A stretch of 5,749 nucleotides of DNA from positions 1-5,749 of the forward strand of contig JACRCG010000213.1 of NCBI GenBank assembly GCA_016219145.1. Reading direction: 5' to 3'. The stretch is from Deltaproteobacteria bacterium (lineage in GTDB: Bacteria > Desulfobacterota > Desulfuromonadia > Geobacterales > Pseudopelobacteraceae). Of this stretch, positions 5,728-5,749 are shown piece by piece. Each line of letters starts with the position of its first letter. Within the stretch, counting starts at the first letter, position 1. The position numbers and the translations under genes are program-made. The notes beneath the pieces were generated by a model. That model saw only the letters and a program-made list of their open reading frames with translations. It did not search any database and was not told where the DNA came from.

Positions 5728-5749
5728 ATGGGAGCCAATAAAACTCTAC
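5728..5749 (+). CDS. Possible start of a further + strand gene (cut by window end)
   Basis: An ATG at 5728 follows AGGAA (5719-5723) at a workable distance of four bases and opens a frame reading MGANKTL to the window edge. Only seven codons are visible, so no function can be proposed. The 150 bases between the pan terminator and this ATG hold no confident promoter or other gene. Support is limited to the ribosome site and an open frame. Confidence 0.4.

Noticed and set aside
5505..5738. A 77-codon open frame on the minus strand downstream of panD
   Set aside because: It runs through the pan terminator, begins with a TTG, has no evident ribosome site and resembles no family I recognise.

Overview
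The window looks like chromosomal DNA from a Desulfuromonadales/Geobacter-type deltaproteobacterium. This rests on recalled resemblance, not a database search. The supporting signs are moderately GC-rich coding sequence, a small PilZ protein beside a GAF-containing chemoreceptor, a chemoreceptor tip of the NASIIAAQAGE kind, and a compact panB-panC-panD operon behind a structured leader. Every supported gene is on the + strand, and no mobile element, tRNA, rRNA or CRISPR array is visible.

Layout. (1) Positions 2-646 hold the C-terminal two thirds of a class II fructose-bisphosphate aldolase, followed by a near-perfect GC-rich hairpin at 652-694. (2) Positions 768-3147 hold a two-gene signalling unit: a 124-residue PilZ protein, which probably binds c-di-GMP, and a 658-residue membrane-anchored chemoreceptor with a cytoplasmic GAF domain. 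A stop/start-coupled mini-ORF sits in the 28-base gap between them. (3) Positions 3148-3433 are a 285-base non-coding stretch. It carries a weak candidate promoter, a series of hairpins and a strong intrinsic terminator (3369-3393) only 40 bases before panB. I read it as a regulatory leader of the kind known as the pan RNA motif, acting by transcription attenuation. (4) Positions 3434-5508 are panB, panC and panD, tightly packed and closed by a textbook intrinsic terminator at 5541-5577. (5) The last ~170 bases are intergenic, with the possible start of another + strand gene at 5728.

How the genes work together. PanB makes ketopantoate from alpha-ketoisovalerate, PanD makes beta-alanine from aspartate, and PanC joins the reduced product pantoate to beta-alanine to give pantothenate, the coenzyme A precursor. 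The ketopantoate reductase step (panE or ilvC) is not in the window. The PilZ and chemoreceptor genes probably form a separate transcription unit linking c-di-GMP and an intracellular or membrane-proximal signal to a chemosensory array. The aldolase belongs to central carbon metabolism (glycolysis/gluconeogenesis) and seems unrelated to its neighbours.

The points most worth following up are the panB leader/attenuator, the altered CheA/CheW-contacting tip of the chemoreceptor, and the coupling mini-ORF between pilZ and the chemoreceptor gene.
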